A DNA stretch of 64,000 nt from NCBI RefSeq assembly GCF_018294505.1, contig NC_057814.1, positions 293,457,401 to 293,521,400 of the forward strand, given 5' to 3'. Position numbers and translations under genes: made by a program. This stretch comes from Triticum aestivum. Lineage: Eukaryota; Streptophyta; Magnoliopsida; Poales; Poaceae. The notes under the pieces were generated by a model, which was given only the letters and a program-made list of their open reading frames with translations, did not search any database and was not told the origin of the DNA. Every line of letters begins with the position of its first letter. Position 1 is the first letter of the stretch. Positions 12,976-24,217 of the stretch are shown piece by piece.

Positions 12976-13880
12976 GACTATTTCATACCAGCATGATGCA
13001 TCAAACAAAAGTGAAAACTAAATGCAAAAGACGCTCCAAGATTTGCACATATCGCATGAACGAAACGAATCCGAAAACATACCGATACTTGTTGAAGAAA
13101 GATGGGATGCCTTCCGGGGCATCCCCAAGCTTAGACGCTTGAGTCTCCTTGAATATTTACTTGGGGTGCCTTGGGCATCCCCAAGCTTGAGCTCTTGCCT
13201 CTCCTCCTTCTCCTCACATTGAGACCTCCTCGATCTTCGAACACTTCATCCACACAAAACTCAATAGAAAGCTCGGTAAGATCCGTTAGTATAATAAAGC
13301 AAATCACTACTCTAAGTACTGTTGCAAACCAATTCATATTTTGTTTTTGCATTGTAGCTACTGTAATATAACTTTTCCATGGCTTAATCCACTGATAGAA
13401 ATTTATAGTTTCATCAAAACAAGCAAACTATGCATCAAAAACAGAATCTGTCTTAAACAGGACTGTCTGTAGTAATCTGAACATTCACCATACTTCTGGT
13501 ACTCCAAAAATTCTGCCAAAATTAGGAAAAAAACATTTGTATAGAAAGACAGTGAAAAAAGTTTCAGAACCGTTTGACGTTCCAGTAAAAAAAATGTAAA
13601 ATCGCGCACTACAGCCAAAGTTTTTGTCTTGCACCGCACAAACCAACAAGCAATGTAAACAACCTAAAGGCAAATCTTGGCACATTATTTTTATTTTTAA
13701 ACTTTATAAAAGCACACAACAGAAATAAATGACTCTCTAAAACTTCCGGGTTGTCTCCCTGGCAGCGCTTTCTTTAAAGCCATTAAGCTAGGCGTATAGT
13801 GCTCAAGTAATGGATCCACCCGGATCCCAAGGTATATCAAAGCCAATTTTAATTAACAATGATTTGTAATTTAGTAGTGA

Positions 13881-15131
13881 TCATAAATTAACATATATCA
13901 AGCAATGACGAAGTCTAACTCTCTTTCTATGCATCGGCATGTCATACAAGAACAATTCATGCACACATAGTAAAGGCCAATGCATAGTATAAACAGTTTC
14001 TTGCAATTTTATCATATTGGAAACATGGAGAGGAGGAGATGTAGTTCCTCTCTCATAATAATTGCAAGTAGGAGCAGCAAGCACATGCATATTATATCTA
14101 TCAAAATCATCATGTGTAGTAGTAAAACGCAACCCATCAATATAATCCTTAATAAGGGCAAACTTCTCTGATATAGTGTAGTCGGGAGAATTCAAAAAGA
14201 TAATAGGACTATCATGCGTGGGTGCAATAGCAACAATTTCATGTTTAACATTAGGAACTATAGCAAGTTCATCTCCATAAGCATAATTCATATTGGCATC
14301 TTGGCCACAAGCATAGCAAGCATCAAGTTCATCAAAAAGGGATATTTCAAACGAATCAATGGGATCATAGCAATTATCATGGCATTCATCCTTCGGTAAG
14401 AACGTAGGGAAATTAAACAATGTATGAGTTGGAGAGTTACTCTCATTAGAAGGTGGGCACGGGTAGCTAATCCGCTCTTCCTCCTTTTCGCTCTCCTCAT
14501 CATCTTTTTCATCCGACGAGCCCACAGTTTCATCAATTCCTTCTTCCATAGGCTCCTGCAAAATATTAGTCTCTTCTTGGACAACGGGGGAGTCCTCAAT
14601 ATATGGTTTAACATAGGCATTAGAAGCATAATTATCATAACAATATTTAAGTATGGCAAAATTTTCAGATTTGTAAAAAGTAGCATCATACTTTTCAATC
14701 AAAGAAGCAATTTCATAAGCACCCTTAAAAGTAACAAATTCTTCAATTTGCTGAACATCATAGTAATTATAAACACCCTTAGCATATGAAGATACGATTC
14801 CATTATCACTAAACTCACATTGGTAGGGAAGGTGTTTCTTAGGGTCTTCAGAACAACAGGTAAAATCATATATTTCACATAAATTCCATGCATAGCATTG
14901 CAAACGATGAATTTGATCCAGTAAAAGTTTCCCTTTTTGAGATAAGCGGTGTCGCACATAACAAGCATGCTCATCTAAAGATTTTCCCTCAACTAAGCTA
15001 GTTGGGGTTTCAGCACGAGCACATAGGGATCGAAGATGATCCAAGTAAAAAGCTTCAGGAGTGTGATAGATTTTGAGTGGTTCTTCAACCATTGGTGTAG
15101 TAGGTACAACTATTTTTTTGGTATTTTGCAT
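13881..15131 (-). CDS. Uncharacterised 416-aa ORF of the non-autonomous Gypsy-like element
   Basis: A single open frame from ATG at 15131 (MQNTKKIVVPTT) to 13881, starting about 100 bp inside the PBS, where gag would normally sit. It has no CCHC knuckle, protease, RT or integrase motif. Visible traits: a Tyr/Cys-rich middle (CYDNYASNAY, CYACGQDANMNYAYG), a strongly acidic stretch at about residues 210-225 (SSDEKDDEESEKEEE) and a start-proximal segment with many charged residues. I recognise the type as recurring in Triticeae non-autonomous Gypsy-like elements but know no function. That the frame is open in an element without pol suggests it was kept under some selection or that this copy is moderately young. 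Confidence 0.7.
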   Translation of the reverse strand: MQNTKKIVVPTTPMVEEPLKIYHTPEAFYLDHLRSLCARAETPTSLVEGKSLDEHACYVRHRLSQKGKLLLDQIHRLQCYAWNLCEIYDFTCCSEDPKKHLPYQCEFSDNGIVSSYAKGVYNYYDVQQIEEFVTFKGAYEIASLIEKYDATFYKSENFAILKYCYDNYASNAYVKPYIEDSPVVQEETNILQEPMEEGIDETVGSSDEKDDEESEKEEERISYPCPPSNESNSPTHTLFNFPTFLPKDECHDNCYDPIDSFEISLFDELDACYACGQDANMNYAYGDELAIVPNVKHEIVAIAPTHDSPIIFLNSPDYTISEKFALIKDYIDGLRFTTTHDDFDRYNMHVLAAPTCNYYERGTTSPPLHVSNMIKLQETVYTMHWPLLCVHELFLYDMPMHRKRVRLRHCLIYVNL

Positions 15132-15232
15132 TTCCTACCCATAACTAAAGATAGAAAACAAGAGCACAAAATAAAAACTACTTAGTGATAAAGCAAACAG
15201 GCACACACGAGAATATTCACCCCACGCTATAA

Positions 15233-15251
15233 CTCCTCGGCAACGGCGCCA
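15233..15251 (-). promoter_or_regulatory. Primer binding site of the Gypsy-like element
   Basis: Minus-strand TGGCGCCGTTGCCGAGGAG starts 11 bases inside the right LTR edge. The TGGCGCC opening is the usual PBS start of many grass Gypsy elements. Confidence 0.75.
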
Positions 15252-15262
15252 GAAAAAGGTCT

Positions 15263-16292
15263 TGATAACCCACAAGTATAGGGGATCAATTGTAGCCTCT
15301 TTCGATAAGTAAGAGTGTCGAACCCAACGAGGAGCTAAAGGTAGAACAAATATTCCCTCAAGTTCTATCGACCACCGATACAACTCTATGCACGCTTGAC
15401 GTTCGCTTTACCTAAAACAAGTATGAAACTAGAAGTACTTTGTAGGTGTTGTTGGATAGGTTTGCAAGATAATAAAGAGTGAGTAAATAAAAACTAGGGA
15501 TGTTTAGATAAAGAAGCAATAAAGTTAGTATAGCGAGTGTGGAAAAGTGGTGGTAGGAGTTGCGAAATTGTCCCTAAGCAATTGACTACATTATTAGACC
15601 GATATCAAGTTTTATGTGGGAGAGGCCACTGCTAGCATGTCATCCCTGACTTGGAATTCTATGCACTTATGATTGGAACTATTAGCAAGCATCCGCAACT
15701 ACTAACGTTCATTAAGGTAAAACCCAACCATAACATTAAGATATATTGGCCCCCCTTCAATCCCGTATGCATCAATTTCTACACTAGGTTGAAGCTTGTG
15801 TCACTCTTGCCCTCCAATACATAGTCCTATCAACATACAACTAACCCTATGGTGTGATCCACGCGCGCGCTTATATGATGGGCACCAAAGGGCAGCAACA
15901 TAACCACAAGCAAATTAAACCAATCATAGCAATTCACCAATTACCGATAGGACAACGAAAATCTACTCAAACATTATAGGATGGCAACACATCATTGGAT
16001 AATAATATGAAGCATAAAGCACCATGTTCAAGTAGAGGGTACATCGGGTTGCGGGAGAGTGGACCGCTGTAGATAGAGGGGGGGGGGGAAGGTGATGGAG
16101 ATGTTGGTGAAGATGGCGGAGGTGTTGGTGGAGATCACGGTGATGATGATGGCCCCCGGCGGTGTTCTGGCACCACCGGAAGCGAGGGGGAGAGAGCCCC
16201 CCTCCTTCTTCTTCTTCCTTGACCTTCTCCCTAGATGGGAGAAGGGTTTCCCCTCTGGTCTTTGGCTTCCATGGCATGGGAGGGGCGAGAGA
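15263..16292 (-). repeat. Truncated 5' LTR of the Gypsy-like element
   Basis: Aligns with the left LTR from its TGATAACCC edge through GGGAGGGGCGAGAG at 16292; there the match stops abruptly. About 500 bp of the U3 side present in the left LTR (10265-10761) is missing, so the promoter half of the 5' LTR is lost. Confidence 0.85.
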
Positions 16293-17620
16293 CAATCGTT
16301 TTGGAAGGATGGGTCTGGTTGGTTCGAGCCGCTTGCCTCAGGTCACCTTGAGGCGACCACGTACGAGTAGTCGAATAGAAACCCGGCCTTCTCTATTTGC
16401 CTATTGCCACCACACCGTTTAAGTATGGGTGCCCGAGGACGACAAGCCCCACTGCTGCATCCAACGCAGCCGAGAGGAGGACAGAGTTGGGGGTGGGCAG
16501 CAGCACCTCGCGCCATTGACGACTGTGGACAGCCTGTACCGGAGCACCTCTTCATGAGCGCAGAAGGAAATCAGATGGCACGGTCTGGCCCCATCACTCA
16601 CCTGCACTCAGCTGCTAGTTCCATGGGCGTCGCGACCGCATGGAGCTCCTCCTCCTCCACGTGCAGCTCTCCTTCGTCGACTGGACTTGATTTCACGGTG
16701 TCGCCTCCTCGGGCAGATCTCGGCCACGACAGAAGTGGTGATGGTCGTGGGTGTGGCACCGTCGACGGGTCATGGAACGGGGGAGTAACGTGTGATGGCT
16801 GGGGGCGGTGGGACGCTGTTGCTGTTATACGGGTCATGTGAGGAGGATATGAATGCAGAGAAGGCGGTTGCGGAGGCTGGCGTAGCAGTGGAGGAAGAGA
16901 AGAGCCCGATCCCGATCTACTCTGTTAGGGAGGGCAGGGCAGGCGCATGGTCGGCTGGGCTCCATGCTAGAGCGGTGGTGATGAGTGATGGAGAGGAAGG
17001 GCTGGGACAGAATGAGCTTTGTGTGTCTCGGCACTTTGCTATATGTATAGCAAGTTATTTTATTGCATATGGCTCGGTAGAGCTAGATTGGTTGATTTGC
17101 TAGGTGCTTCATTTGAGTGTCACACACGTACTGTGCTAGACTTAATGCAAAATGTCACAAAAAAGGAAGATTTAACCGTATGTCCAATGGTTTGCCAAGG
17201 AGCTAGCTTGTACAGGTAAGACTTGGTGATGCCTTTCAAAAACCTCAGGCAGATACGACCAAAATAGTTCACATGGGCCAGCTGGGTAATTGTTTTGGAG
17301 AACTTTATGGAGATGTATCAACATGGCAAAGTCAGAAGCTGCCACACACCCTGCTGTTGGAGCCGACGGTTCTGCAGATTTATGTTGGAGCTGTTCGAGC
17401 CGAACACTGGTGGTCACTGCCTGCTGCACTGCCATCCTGGAAGCCTAGTGCATGCGCAGCACTCTAACGTTGCAGACGGCGTGGGTCATCTTCCTCTATA
17501 AGAGGAAATAATCATCAAACGATTAATAACACCAAAATGCAAATAAGGAAAGAGGAGGGACCAGATCCCAACACCAACGAGCGCACGTGATTGCAGCTCC
17601 AGCGAAGTTTCATAAGTTTG
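16293..17620. other. Unassigned GC-rich to mixed sequence
   Basis: Between the truncated LTR and the TA-rich stretch at 17622. It contains a 145-codon open frame (16404-16841, +) and shorter ones, with low-complexity Ser/Gly/Trp composition and no domain I recognise. It may be low-copy sequence or part of an unrecognised element. Confidence 0.4.
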
Positions 17621-17621
17621 C

Positions 17622-17687
17622 TTATATATATATATATATATAGGGCTGGACTATTCTGTTACCCGTAACAGAATAGTATTCTGTTAC
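17622..17687. repeat. (TA)n tract followed by a perfect 13-bp palindrome and a third direct copy
   Basis: A TA run (17622-17642) is followed by GGGCTGG and then ACTATTCTGTTAC (17650-17662), a CC loop and its perfect complement GTAACAGAATAGT (17665-17677). ATTCTGTTAC recurs at once (17678-17687). It lies at the left limit of the GC-rich block belonging to the FAR1-like locus and may be a transposon terminus; no partner end is seen in the window. Confidence 0.7.
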
Positions 17688-17849
17688 CCCCCGCCCTATA
17701 TAGGCGCGGAGCGCAGACCACCGTAGAATCCCCCGGGCCCAGCCCGAACCCAACCCGCCTTCTTCCGCCGGAGGCAGCCGTCGTGGGCGTGCAAGCGACG
17801 GCGGCAGCCGGAGCGAGGGAGCCCGCGGCACCGTGACTGGCCGGCGACG

Positions 17850-17995
17850 GATCCGCCGCCGCCTCCTGCCTCCTTCCGTCGCCGGATCCATCGACGGGGC
17901 CATGATCCGCGCCTTCTGCCTTCCTCCGTCGCCGGATCCATCGACAGGGCCGTGATCCCCGCCTCCTGCCTCCCTCCGCCGCAGGATCATCGACA
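17850..17995. repeat. GC-rich tandem repeat in the 5' region of the FAR1-like locus (interrupted)
   Basis: A unit of about 60 bp with CGCCTCCTGCCTCCCTCCG and CGCCGGATCCATCGAC words is repeated. The array is split: it continues at 38201-38255 after the Copia element and at 41229-41290 after the second LINE. With both insertions removed, it would lie within about 530 bp upstream of the first FAR1-like exon. Confidence 0.75.
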
Positions 17996-19257
17996 TGTTG
18001 GAAATATGCCCTAGAGGCAATAATAAAATGGTTATTATTATATTTCCTTGTTCATGATAATTGTCTGTTGTTCATGCTATAATTGTGTTATCCGGAAATC
18101 GTAATACATGTGTGAATACATAGACCACAACATGTCCCTAGTGAGCCTCTAGTTGACTAGCTCGTTGATCAACAGATAGTCATGGTTTCCTGACTATGGA
18201 CATTGGATGTCATTGATAACGGGATCACATCATTAGGAGAATGATGTGATGGACAAGACCCCTAAGCATAGCACAAAGATCGCGTAGTTCGTTTGCTAGA
18301 GCTTTTCCAATGTCAAGTATCATTTCCTTAGACCATGAGATCGTGTAACTCCCGGATGCCGTAGGAGTGCTTTGGGTGTACCAAACGTCACAACGTAACT
18401 GGGTGACTATAAAGGTACACTACAGGTATCTCTGAAAGTGTCTGTTGGGTTGACACGGATCGAGACTGGGATTTGTCACTCCGTATGACGGAGAGGTATC
18501 TCTGGGCCCACTCGGTAATGCATCATCATAATGAGCTCAAAGTGACCAAGTGGTTGGTCACGGGATCATGCATTACGGTACGAGTAAAGTGACTTGCCGG
18601 TAACGAGATTGAACGAGGTATTGGGATACCGACGATCGAATCTCGGGCAAGTAACGTACCGATTAACAAAGGGAATTGTATGCGGGATTGATTGAATCCT
18701 CGACATCGTGGTTCATCCGATGAGATCATCATGGAACATGTGGGAGCCAACATGGGTATCCAAATCCCGCTATTGGTTATTGACCGGAGAGTCGTCTCGG
18801 TCATGTCTGCATGTCTCCCGAACTCGCAGGGTCTACACACTTAAGGTTCGGTGACGCTAGGGTTGTAGAGATATTAGTATGCAGAAACCCGAAAGTTGTT
18901 CGGAGTCCCGGACGTCACGAGGAGTTCCGGAATGGTCCGGAGGTGAAGAATTATATATAGGAAGTCCAGTTTCGGCCACTGGGAAAGTTTCGGGGGTTAT
19001 CGGTATTGTACCGGGACCACCGGAAGGGTCCCGGGGGTCCACCGGGTGGGGCCACCTATCCCGGAGGGCCCCATGGGCTGAAGTGGGGAGGGAAACCAGC
19101 CACTGGTGGGCTGGTGCGCCCCCCTTGGGCCTCCCCTGCGCCTAGGGTTGGAAACCCTGGGGGTGGGGGGGGCGCCCCACTTGGCTTGGGGGCAAGCCAC
19201 CCCCTTGGCCGCCCCCCCTCAGATGGGATCTCCAGGGGGCCGGCGCCCCCAGGACCC

Positions 19258-19267
19258 CTATATATAG
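19258..19267 (+). promoter_or_regulatory. Probable TATA box of the Copia LTR promoter
   Basis: CTATATATAG follows a GC-rich stretch in the U3 of the 5' LTR. The matching place in the 3' LTR is hidden by a gap. Confidence 0.6.
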
Positions 19268-19617
19268 TGGGGGGGGGGAGGGAGGGCAGCAGTACCCTAG
19301 CCCCTGGCGCCTCCCTCTCCCTCCCGTGACACCTCTCCCTCCCGCTTGCGCTTGGCGAAGCCCTGCCGGGATCCCCGCTACTTCCACCACCACGCCGTCG
19401 TGCTGCTGGATCTCCATCAACCTCTCCTTCCCCCTTGCTGGATCAAGAAGGAGGAGACGTCGCTGCTCCGTACGTGTGTTGAACGCGGAGGTGCCGTCCG
19501 TTCGGCGCTCGGTCATCGGTGATTTGGATCACGATGAGTACGACTCCATCAACCCCGTTCACTTGAACGCTTCCGCTCGCGATCTACAAGGGTATGTAGA
19601 TGCACTCCTTCCTTCTC

Positions 19618-22600
19618 TGTAATGCCCACGATGCGGCTATATCTCCCACGTGTCGAGGCACGACTTAGAGTCATAACCGCATAGTGGTTTTGTCGCAAGA
19701 AGGGTCATCTTCACACAATCCCATGTAATGAACAAGAATGGGATAAAGAGTTGGCTTACAATCGCCACTTCACACAATACATAAATATAATTCATACATC
19801 ATCCAAAATACAACCATATAGACCGACTACGGTCAAATCCAGATGAAAATAAGACAACCCCAAATGCTAGATCCCCGATCGTCCCAACTGGGCTCCACTA
19901 CTGATCATCAGGAAAAGACACATAGTAACGACCACGTTCCTCGTTGAACTCCCACTTGAGATCGACCCCATCATCTGCACTGGCATCGTCGGCACCTGCA
20001 ACTGTTTTGGTAGAATCTGTGAGTCACGGGGACTCAGCAATCTCACACCCGCGAGATCAAAACTATTTAAGCCTATAGGGAAGGATGGTGTAATGAGGTG
20101 GAGCTGCAGCGGCAATAAGCATATATGGTGGCTAACATACGCAAGAGAGAGCGAGAAGAGAAGCAACGGAACGGTCGTCATCTAGCAATGACCAAGAAGT
20201 GATCCTGAACTCCTACTTACGTCAATCATAACTCAAACCGTGTTCACTTCCCGGACTCTGCCGAGAAGAGACCATCACGGCTACACACACAATTGATGTA
20301 TTTTAACTGGGTCAAGTGACAAGTTCTCTACAACCGGACATTAACAAATTCCCATCTTCCTCATAACCGCGGGCACGACTTTCGAAAGATAATACCCTGC
20401 AGGGTTGTCCCAACTTAGCCCATCATAAGCTCTCACGGTCAACGAAGGATAAACCTTCTCCCGGAAAGACCCGATCAGTCTCGGAATCCCGGTTTACAAG
20501 ACATTTCGACAATGGTAAAATAAGACCAGCAAAGCCGCCCGAATGTGCCGACAAATCCCGATAGGAGCTGCACATATCTCGTTCTCAGGGCACACCGGAT
20601 GAGCAGTCCGTACAACTAAAACCAATCCTCGAGTTTCCCCAAGGTGGCGCTGCAAAGGGCTCTAGTTTGGACCAGTATTCAGAGGAACACTGGCCCGGGG
20701 GTTTAAAATAAAGATGACCCTCGGGCTCTAGAAAACCCGGGGGAAAAAGGCTTAGGTGGCAAATGGTAAAACCAAGGTTGGGCCTTGCTGAAGGAGTTTT
20801 ATTCAAGGCGAACTGTCAAGGGGGTCCCATAAATCACCCGACCGCGTAAGGAACGCAAACTCAAGGAACATAATACCGGTATGACAGAAACTAGGGCGTC
20901 AAGAGTGGAACAAAACACCAGGCATAAGGCCGAGCCTTCCACCCTTCACCAAATATATATAGATGCATTAATTAAATAAGAGATATTGTGATATCCCAAC
21001 ATATCCATGTTCCGACATGGAACCAACTTCAACTTCACCTGCAACTAGCAACGCTATAAGAAGGGCTGAGCAAAAGCGGTAACTTAGCCAAACAACGGTT
21101 TGCTAGGAAAGGATGGTTAGGGGCTGACATGGCAATATGGGAGGCATGATATGGCAAGTGATAGGTAGCGCAGCATGGCAATAGAGCGAACAACTAGCAA
21201 AGCAAAGATAGAAGTGATTTCGAGGAATGGTCATCTTGCTTGCAAGGTTCTCAGAGTTGTCGAAAGCTTAATCCTCGTAAGCGTACTCAACAGGTTCCTC
21301 ATTCACGAACTCGTCTCCCGGCTCTACCCAAGACAAGAACACAAGCAACGGAACCACAATCAATCATGAGAAATGCACAAGCAACATGATGCAAAACATG
21401 TATGATATGCGAGATATGATATGCGATGCATATGCGTGCTCCGGAAGGAAAATGATGAACAAGGCGATAACTTGGCAAAACAAGCATGCCATTGGAAAGA
21501 TGAGATGATTTCGGTCGAAATCGATATAAAGATCACCGGAAACGGATGCACGGTTTGCAAATGGCAAGCAAAATAAGAATGACATGAATCTGCGATTAAC
21601 AGCATGATAGCACTTAGAATACATCAAAAAACTATGCTACAGCACTCCGACATAGCAACAAAGCATATGATAGTAATCTAAGGGAGATGCTTGAGAAAAG
21701 ATGAACACTGAGCTACGGCTAGATCACAACATATCAAGCTCAAACAAGCATGGCAAAAGTGCAAAGATAACAGGTTCACAGACTTAGTGAAATTACTGGA
21801 CATGGCAGAAAACAGCATCAGGTAGCAATGTTCAGAGCACGAAATCAACATGCTACAGGAACTTAACATAGCAAAGAAAGGCATGGCAGTATTCGACTAA
21901 ATGCATATGACAAAATGCCCTTACTGACCATAAGCCAAAAAGGACCAGAATATATGATGGCAACCATGTAAACATAGTAAGTTTCGTTAACAGATCTCAG
22001 ACTTAGCAGAAAACAGAGCATGGCAGAAACAATAGCATGAAGGCATCTTGGTGAGCTTGAAGCACTCACCACAAAGCAATGCATGACAAAACAAGCATAC
22101 CTACAGCAAGATGGCATGTTTATTATGAAGCTATCCATGGCAAGATAAAATACATAGCATGTATGGATCGACTACAATAAGCTTGGCAAAATTGAATAAC
22201 ACGTAAACAATCTGCCAGAATTATTTTATAGCAAAATTAGAACAAGATTGAGTCATGCTATGGCACTCCATAATTGCAAACAAGGGCAGGAATAGATCAA
22301 TTACAACAATATTTACAAAACATCCTTACTGTACATCTCCAAAATATGCATGGATCTCTCTGTAGCATCAAGTTTACATGGCAACAAAATAACAGCAGAC
22401 AAAGACTTAGAGAAATCACCAAGTCCCTGAAATCAGAAACATTATGGGGCCTAGTTTGCATGCTTTTGCTAGTCACCATAGAGTTCACAAAAATACATGG
22501 CATACACCACTGGAAAGATGGCATGGCATACAACAAAACACATGTAGAGCTCATGCCCATAAGATGCACAGATTAAATGATACAAAAATGACAAATCTCC

Positions 22601-24139
22601 AAGTTCTGATAAGAACCAGCAGATAACAGCAACTAGCACTCTTGAACCACAGATTTGGGCATCAAGATGGCCTCTAATGAACATGGTGTAATTTAACAAA
22701 ATGTAGAGCATCACGAGACGAACAATTCGATATATTACACGCGTGAAACGGAGCTACATGCAAAGAGTTATGCACTGTTGAACAGGGGCACATGCTGTAA
22801 GAAGTAAAGACTTGGAGAAAATTTGGGATCGCGAAAAGTCAACCTGGTACAGTATACCAGATCCAGATTGAGGGAGAGAGCTCGGGCTCGGGCGATGCTC
22901 GCCGGCGTGGAGACGGCGGCGCGGCGGCCGGAGGAGAGGAGAGGACGGCGGCCGGGCTCGGGCTTGGGGAGGAGGTGAAGGAGGAAGAGGGCGCGGGCGG
23001 CGCCGTGGGGCGCGGCGGCGGCGCGGTCGACGGCCGGAGTTGCGCCNNNNNNNNNNNNNNNNNNNNNNNNNNNNNNNNNNNNNNNNNNNNNNNNNNNNNN
23101 NNNNNNNNNNNNNNNNNNNNNNNNNNNNNNNNNNNNNNNNNNNNNNNNNNNNNNNNNNNNNNNNNNNNNNNNNNNNNNNNNNNNNNNNNNNNNNNNNNNN
23201 NNNNNNNNNNNNNNNNNNNNNNNNNNNNNNNNNNNNNNNNNNNNNNNNNNNNNNNNNNNNNNNNNNNNNNNNNNNNNNNNNNNNNNNNNNNNNNNNNNNN
23301 NNNNNNNNNNNNNNNNNNNNNNNNNNNNNNNNNNNNNNNNNNNNNNNNNNNNNNNNNNNNNNNNNNNNNNNNNNNNNNNNNNNNNNNNNNNNNNNNNNNN
23401 NNNNNNNNNNNNNNNNNNNNNNNNNNNNNNNNNNNNNNNNNNNNNNNNNNNNNNNNNNNNNNNNNNGGCGTACGGCGCTGGCGGCGGCGACACGTGTCGG
23501 CGCGGGATTCGTCGGTGGGCGGCGGTGGACGCGTCCGGCGGCGGAGAGGGAGCGGGTCTAGGGTTTCATCTGCGTTCGTTTTTCGGGAGGGTCACATATA
23601 AATAGGTAGAGGGAGCTAGGAGGCTCCAAATGAGGTGCGGTTTGTCGCCCACACGATCGTGATCGAACGACCTACAACATGGAAGAGAGTTTGGTGGGTT
23701 TTGGGCTGGTTTTGAGGTTTTTTTGCTGGAACACACAGAAGGCATCTGCGGTTACCCGGTTAACCGTTGGAGTACCAAACGACCTCCAAATGGAACGAAA
23801 CTTGACCGGTGGTCTACCGGTGGTATACCAAGGCCACTTGACAAGCCTCGGTCCATTCCGAGAACGTTAGACACCCGCTCACGAAAGAAAACAAGAGGGG
23901 TGCACCGGAGGAGATGGGAGCGCCGGATTGCAAAACGGACAACGGGGAAAATGCTCGGATGCGAGAGACGAACACATATGCAAATGCAATGCACATGATG
24001 ACATGATATGAAATGCATGACATGAACAAAATACAAAACGAAAGACAAAACCCGACCACGGAGGGAATATCATAGCACATAGCTGAAAATGGCAAGAGTT
24101 GGAGTTACAAATATGGCAAGTTACATGCGGGGTGTTACA
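19618..24139 (-). mobile_element. Solo LTR of about 4.5 kb (Sukkula-like LARD, tentative)
   Basis: Begins TGTAATGCCC and ends GGGGTGTTACA, flanked by the target duplication TTCTC (19613-19617 and 24140-24144). Removing it restores the host LTR exactly as in the 3' copy. No internal repeat of the ends, PBS or coding domain is seen, so it is one long LTR rather than a full element. On the minus strand it starts TGTAACACCCC and has a TATA-like TATTTATA near 23597. Barley Sukkula, a large retrotransposon derivative, has LTRs of similar length; that assignment is from length and ends only. The interior is rich in CATGGCA-type words. Confidence 0.75.
23047..23466. other. Assembly gap (420 N)
   Basis: Run of N in a very GC-rich part of the solo LTR. 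Confidence 0.99.
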
Positions 24140-24217
24140 TTCTCGTTGCTAGTAAACTCCATAGATGGATCTTGGTGATGCGTAGAAATTTTTTGATTTC
24201 TGCTACGATCCTCAACA

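Larger units (their letters stand above)
10762..13880 (-). other. Noncoding 3' internal region of the Gypsy-like element
   Basis: AT-rich sequence between the ORF and the 3' LTR, containing a pyrimidine-rich stretch next to the gap at 11611-11883, a short repeat cluster (12745-12975) and GGCATCCCCAAGCTT-type words at about 13118 and 13178. No retroviral domains on either strand. Confidence 0.7.
9234..16292 (-). mobile_element. Non-autonomous Gypsy-like LTR retrotransposon, 5' LTR truncated
   Basis: Minus-strand element. The left (3') LTR is complete at 9234-10761; the right (5') LTR starts at 15263 and stops matching at 16292. LTRs open TGATACGTC and end GTTATCA on the element strand. A PBS reading TGGCGCCGTTGCCGAGG lies just inside the right LTR. 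The internal region (10762-15262) has one 416-codon ORF and long noncoding sequence, with no protease, RT, RNase H or integrase, so it needed proteins from elsewhere. This resembles the big Triticeae Gypsy families in LTR ends and PBS; I do not assign a family. LTR copies differ by many substitutions and indels, more than the Copia pair further right, so it is older. Confidence 0.85.
17996..24217 (+). repeat. 5' LTR of the Copia element, split by a solo LTR
   Basis: LTR sequence at 17996-19617 and 24145-24217 (about 1.7 kb in all), separated by the insertion at 19618-24139 and its target copy. Relative to the 3' LTR it lacks a 12-bp stretch present near 37329. Confidence 0.93.

Noticed and set aside
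16404..16841. 145-codon plus-strand open frame as a gene
   Set aside because: Low-complexity composition, opposing frames of similar length and no domain, splice or promoter support.
17172..17435. 87-codon minus-strand open frame as a gene fragment
   Set aside because: No motif recognised and no extension by splicing in either direction.
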